From Corallococcus coralloides DSM 2259 (lineage in GTDB: Bacteria; Myxococcota; Myxococcia; Myxococcales; Myxococcaceae), in contig NC_017030.1 in NCBI RefSeq assembly GCF_000255295.1, forward strand, positions 372,001 to 436,000: 64,000 nucleotides of DNA, written 5' to 3'. The position numbers and the translations under genes were made by a program. Under the pieces are notes generated by a model. The model was not told the DNA's origin and ran no database searches. It saw only the letters and a list, made by a program, of their open reading frames with translations. Below, piece by piece: positions 60,614-64,000 of the stretch. Position 1 is the first letter of the stretch. Each line of letters starts with the position of its first letter.

Positions 60614-63535
60614 TTAGTTGGGCTGGGCGCCAGACTTCAGGAAGTCGACGACCTGGTCCTGGGCTTCCTGGGTGTAGACCAGGAAGCTGTGGCCCCTCGG
60701 CGACGCCGACGCGGGGTACATGTACGAAGCCACCGTGCGGGGGGCGTCCTTGCGGTTGGCCGCGTTGATCAGCGCCAGCGTGTTCGCGTTCGGGATGACC
60801 GTATCGCCCTCGATGTACTGGATGAGCGCGCGGTGCTCGGCGGCGTTCGTGGGGGCCGCCGGGTTGTTCTCCAGCAGGTACGCGTAGTTGCGCGCGTCCG
60901 CCGGGTCCAGGATGGTGTTCGCCAGGCTGATGAACGTGTCGAACGCCGGCATGCCCGGCTTGATGCCCGCCTGGGACAGCTGGAGCAGGAACGCATCGCG
61001 CTGCAGCTTGAAGTCGGGCGCGGTCAGCAGCACGCCGGCCAGGTTGCCACCGGCCACGTTGAGCACCGAGCGGTGCACACGCGGGGACACCGCGGTGGAC
61101 ATGGTGCCCATGATGCCGCCGAGGCTCTGGCCCACGTAGTCCACCTGGGCCGCGTTCAGGCCGCCCACGGCGTCGGACAGCTCCTTGCTGGCCAGCACGC
61201 GCAGGAACTGGCTGAAGTCCATCACGTGGTGGCGGAAGTTGTCGCGCGTGGTGAACAGGTTGCCCAGGTTCAGGAAGTTCCAGCCGGAGATGACCGGGAT
61301 GCCCTGCGCGTTGCGCTTGAAGTCACCGCCCTCGCACTTGTTGTCGGCCATGCACTGGCCCTGCGAAATCACGTTGGCGCAGAACACCTCGCCGTTCGGC
61401 ACGCCCGGCGGCAGCGCCGCGGCGCTGCAGTCCGCGCGGGCCGCCTCCGTACGCGCCACGCAGCGGCCGTAGGACAGCTTGGAGGGGTCGGTCTCGCAGC
61501 GCTGGGTGGCGGGGTCGGCGCACGCGCCGTCGTCGCGCACCGTTTCCGTGGTGCCCAGCACCGTGGCGGAGCCCACGCAGCTGGTGCGCTCACCGTGGTA
61601 GACGGCGTCCATCGCGGCCACCGCGTAGCCCGCGGCGTTCAGCGAGTTGGCCACGCCGAGCACCGCGGTGCGGTTGCTGGTCAGGCCGTGGCCGAACACC
61701 GCCACCGGCCAGCCGCCAGTGGGCGCCGTGCCGGCCGGCACGAACAGCAGGAACGGGTAGCGCGTGTCGCGCTTCTTGGTGGGGTCGGGGTTCAGCGTGC
61801 CGAAGGGGCCCGTGAGCAGCCACGGCGTGTTGGCCCGCACCTCGTAGATCGCGCCGACGTCGGTGGACGCGAACCCGGCCCCGGCCATCGCCGACTTCAC
61901 CTGCGACGTGACGGGGAATGCGGAGATGGGCGCCGCGGGCGTCCCGTACACGCCGCCGGGCAGCGTGTAGAGCTGCTGCAGGACGGACGTGGTGCTCTGG
62001 GTGGTGAAGTTCCAGCCGAGCGCGATCTTCGAGCGCGGGATGCCCAGGCCGCCGTCCTCGACCGACGCCGCCACCTTGTCGAAGTAGGGCTTGAGCAGCT
62101 TGCGCCGCGGCTCCAGCAGCCGGGCGAGGTCGACCGGCACGGAGGAGATGAGGCTCTTCTTGGCGACCTCGTCGTACACCGGGTTGGCCAGGCGCAGCAG
62201 CGCGAAGGCCGTGGACGGGGCCACGTTGCGGCCCTTCTCGTCCTTCAGGTCCGTGGTCATCACCGCGCCGTACTCGGTGGCGCCATCCAGCGGCGCCTTC
62301 GGGACGATCTGCAGCTGCTGGGGCACGGCGATGACGCCCTCGGCGCCCACGCTGGTGCCGCAGTCACCGGTGTTGTTCACCAGGCAGGTCACCACGTCCG
62401 GCTGGGTGCCCTTGTCCTGGTTGTTGACCTTGAAGAACTTCACGCCGTCCGCGATCGACGCCGGATCCAGCTTGGGGGCGGGGCCGTCCGAGGCCACGCG
62501 GTACATGGTGCCGTCCAGCACGCCCGTGGTGTCGCCGTTCTCCGAAACGGTGGCGCCCGTGGTGGAGAAGCCGTCCAGGGTGTTGAGGCCCGTGAACAGG
62601 TCCTGCTGCAGGCCCGGCGTCGTCGGGACCGGGAAGTCCAGGCCGCTGCCGTCCGGCTTGCGGATCAGGTTGTTGGGGAAGGGGACGATGAGCGGCAGCC
62701 GATCGTTGGCCGCCAGGTTGATGGTGGCCTCCGGCTGGTTGAGGATGCTGAAGGTCCAGATGAGGACGATGTCCTCACGCTTGAACCCCTGCGGGGCCAG
62801 GGCCTTGTTGAAGACGTCCGCGTAGCCGCGGCGCAGCTGCTCCAGCTGCAGGGACTTGGCGGTCTGGTCCGCCAGGCGCTTGGCCGGATCCGTCTCCGTG
62901 GAGGGGATGAGCTCCGTGGCCGGGCCGCAGTCCGGCGAGGTCAGGTCCTCGCAGGTGACCAGCGACTTGTCGGAGTTGATGAAGGCCCACGTGGCGGAGC
63001 CGATGATGGACTGGCCCGAGGTCGTCTTCAGGCCGTTCTCACCGCCGACCAGCGCCACCGCGTAGCGCGAGCCCTTCGGCCACGCCGGCAGGCCCGTGTT
63101 CAGGTCCACCGGGGGGATGATGTTGAGGAGGTCCGTGTCCTCGTTGTACGCGAGGGTCGGCGTCACCGGCTTCGTCGCCAGCGGCGTGCCCTGGTACAGG
63201 TCGATGAAGATGACCGTCTTCGGGCTCACCGAGCTCGGATCCAGGTCCTTGATCTTGGTGTTCGCGATGGCGGACGTGGGGAAGCCGTTGAGCGAGTTCA
63301 GGTAGTCGCGCGTGAACTCCTGCTCCGCCGCGGACGCCGCCGGATTGATGGGCGCGTTCACCCGCTTCGTCTGCTGGTTGATGGCCAGGTCGTTGGGGGA
63401 GGGGACCACGGCGGGAGACGCCGAAGGGTCGAACTCCGCGAGGCCGACGTTCAGATTCGGAGCCTCCTGCGCAATCTCCGGCGTGCAGGCGACGGCTCCC
63501 AGGGCCATGGCCCCGAGGAACAACTGTTTCTTCAT
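60614..63535 (-). CDS. Large surface lipoprotein lipase/lysophospholipase (VolA/Pla-1-like)
   Basis: 973 aa. Lipobox AVAC in MKKQLFLGAMALGAVAC. The N-terminal ~570 residues have Ig-like beta regions (FDPSASPAVVPSPNDLAINQ, SSVSPKTVIFIDLYQG, RYAVALVGGENGLK). The C-terminal alpha/beta-hydrolase has the oxyanion segment VAVFGHGLTSNRTAVLG, nucleophile elbow VGQSLGGIMG, a late acidic stretch YIEGDTVIPNAN, and the catalytic His in PRGHSFLVY. A Cys-rich insert (CVGSATV…CADPATQRCETD…CVARTEAARADC) lies between elbow and oxyanion strand. In Vibrio cholerae, VolA is encoded beside FadL and releases fatty acids from lysophosphatidylcholine; the gene order here is the same. Confidence 0.87.
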   Translation of the reverse strand: MKKQLFLGAMALGAVACTPEIAQEAPNLNVGLAEFDPSASPAVVPSPNDLAINQQTKRVNAPINPAASAAEQEFTRDYLNSLNGFPTSAIANTKIKDLDPSSVSPKTVIFIDLYQGTPLATKPVTPTLAYNEDTDLLNIIPPVDLNTGLPAWPKGSRYAVALVGGENGLKTTSGQSIIGSATWAFINSDKSLVTCEDLTSPDCGPATELIPSTETDPAKRLADQTAKSLQLEQLRRGYADVFNKALAPQGFKREDIVLIWTFSILNQPEATINLAANDRLPLIVPFPNNLIRKPDGSGLDFPVPTTPGLQQDLFTGLNTLDGFSTTGATVSENGDTTGVLDGTMYRVASDGPAPKLDPASIADGVKFFKVNNQDKGTQPDVVTCLVNNTGDCGTSVGAEGVIAVPQQLQIVPKAPLDGATEYGAVMTTDLKDEKGRNVAPSTAFALLRLANPVYDEVAKKSLISSVPVDLARLLEPRRKLLKPYFDKVAASVEDGGLGIPRSKIALGWNFTTQSTTSVLQQLYTLPGGVYGTPAAPISAFPVTSQVKSAMAGAGFASTDVGAIYEVRANTPWLLTGPFGTLNPDPTKKRDTRYPFLLFVPAGTAPTGGWPVAVFGHGLTSNRTAVLGVANSLNAAGYAVAAMDAVYHGERTSCVGSATVLGTTETVRDDGACADPATQRCETDPSKLSYGRCVARTEAARADCSAAALPPGVPNGEVFCANVISQGQCMADNKCEGGDFKRNAQGIPVISGWNFLNLGNLFTTRDNFRHHVMDFSQFLRVLASKELSDAVGGLNAAQVDYVGQSLGGIMGTMSTAVSPRVHRSVLNVAGGNLAGVLLTAPDFKLQRDAFLLQLSQAGIKPGMPAFDTFISLANTILDPADARNYAYLLENNPAAPTNAAEHRALIQYIEGDTVIPNANTLALINAANRKDAPRTVASYMYPASASPRGHSFLVYTQEAQDQVVDFLKSGAQPN

Positions 63536-63736
63536 GGTGGGAATCCCCTCCAGCCCAAGGTGAACTGCTGGAAACACGTCAGTGAGTAGCACGCCCTCCC
63601 CCGGTCACAAAGTGAGAGGGATTGACGCGCCGAGTCAGCTATGGGGTTCCCGCGCGTGCACGCGGGTGGACGTCTTGCGCGGCGTGCGCGGCGCGAGGGG
63701 CGTGACGCGCGGAGGAACGCGGATACGCTGCCGTCC

Positions 63737-64000
63737 ATGAAACGACTGCTGACTGTGTTGGCGATGACCGTGGCGATGAGCGCGAGCGCGGAGGAGGCCG
63801 GGGGCCTGACGTGGAGCGCGCCGCCGGAGTGGGCCGCCCAGCCGCCCCGTCCGATGCGCGCGGCGACGTACAAGGTGCCCGCCGTGAAGGGAGACACGGA
63901 AGACGCGGAACTGGCTGTCTTCTACTTCGGGCAGGGGCAGGGCGGCGCGGTGGACGCGAACGTGAAGCGCTGGGTGGCGCAGTTCCAGAAGCCCGACGGC
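63737..64000 (+). CDS. Exported protein of unknown function, 3' end outside the window
   Basis: Only the first 88 codons are present. Signal peptide MKRLLTVLAMTVAMSASA, then EEAGGLTWSAPPEWAAQPPRPMRAATYKVP and AELAVFYFGQGQGGAVDANVKRWVAQF, a pattern seen in secreted myxobacterial proteins whose role is not known to me. It is divergent from the lipase-FadL operon across ~200 bases (63536-63736), which should contain both promoters; I could not pick out convincing elements. Confidence 0.75.
   Translation, partial: MKRLLTVLAMTVAMSASAEEAGGLTWSAPPEWAAQPPRPMRAATYKVPAVKGDTEDAELAVFYFGQGQGGAVDANVKRWVAQFQKPDG

Noticed and set aside
60689..63589. 966-codon open frame opposite the lipase gene
   Set aside because: Composition (Arg, Gly, Ala, His) and absence of motifs mark it as the antisense of a real high-GC gene.
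1..64000. Search for tRNA, rRNA and complete insertion sequences
   Set aside because: No cloverleaf-like sequence, rRNA motif, transposase or terminal inverted repeats were recognised by eye; a covariance-model scan would be needed to exclude a tRNA firmly.

Overview
The window is high-GC DNA from a bacterium, almost certainly a myxobacterium of the Myxococcus/Corallococcus group. The evidence is very strong G/C preference at third codon positions, many lipoproteins and two-component kinases, a SitA-like lipoprotein toxin with its immunity gene, a MYXO-CTERM-like C-terminal anchor, and a FadL/VolA-type lipid-uptake pair. I see no rRNA, tRNA, CRISPR array or complete insertion sequence. Both ends of the window cut through genes.

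Layout. 1-8.5 kb: a maltose-type ABC importer (binding protein cut by the window edge, MalF with an unusual extra N-terminal half, MalG), a secreted glucodextranase-C-like protein, a large outer-membrane barrel, and a lipoprotein paralogue of the glucodextranase-C protein; together they look like an alpha-glucan uptake locus. 8.5-11.2 kb: lipoprotein AHH-nuclease toxin plus an Imm11-SUFU fusion immunity protein. 11.2-18 kb: GH13 lipoprotein amylase, DUF4032 kinase-like protein, membrane metallophosphoesterase, hot-dog thioesterase and a GAF histidine kinase. 18-21.5 kb: 1-phosphofructokinase translationally coupled to an EIIA-HPr-EI phosphotransferase fusion. 21.7-25.7 kb: methyltransferase, a small membrane protein behind two CopY/BlaI-type operators, a PD-(D/E)XK nuclease-like gene with a partner, and a DUF962 protein. 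25.7-28.7 kb: pirin, Old-Yellow-Enzyme reductase and a divergent AraC regulator.

28.7-33.2 kb is the accessory part: a GntR regulator with a long tail, a pair of 57-bp two-hairpin repeats, a copy of the msrA 3' end, and a single lower-GC gene of 2.5 kb inserted next to msrA. That gene encodes an OLD-type ABC ATPase plus TOPRIM nuclease whose C-terminus is a LexA-like self-cleaving peptidase domain with a recognisable Ala-Gly scissile bond and the Ser/Lys pair. This is the best candidate for an undescribed system, probably a self-regulated anti-phage or DNA-damage-responsive nuclease.

33-64 kb is mostly ordinary chromosome: msrA, M20 peptidase, histidine kinases with RsbRD-like N-termini, an ornithine-cyclodeaminase-family protein, TPR protein, a repetitive Gly/Ala-rich protein, a flavin oxidase, an NmrA-type reductase, a SprT-like protein lacking the catalytic glutamate, a four-gene overlapping operon (BNR repeat protein, lipoprotein, YncE-like propeller lipoprotein, dihaem cytochrome c), two cyclic-nucleotide-binding-fold proteins, a SEC-C protein, and finally the FadL-VolA pair. 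The limits of this reading: everything is from inspection of sequence, without database or structure searches.
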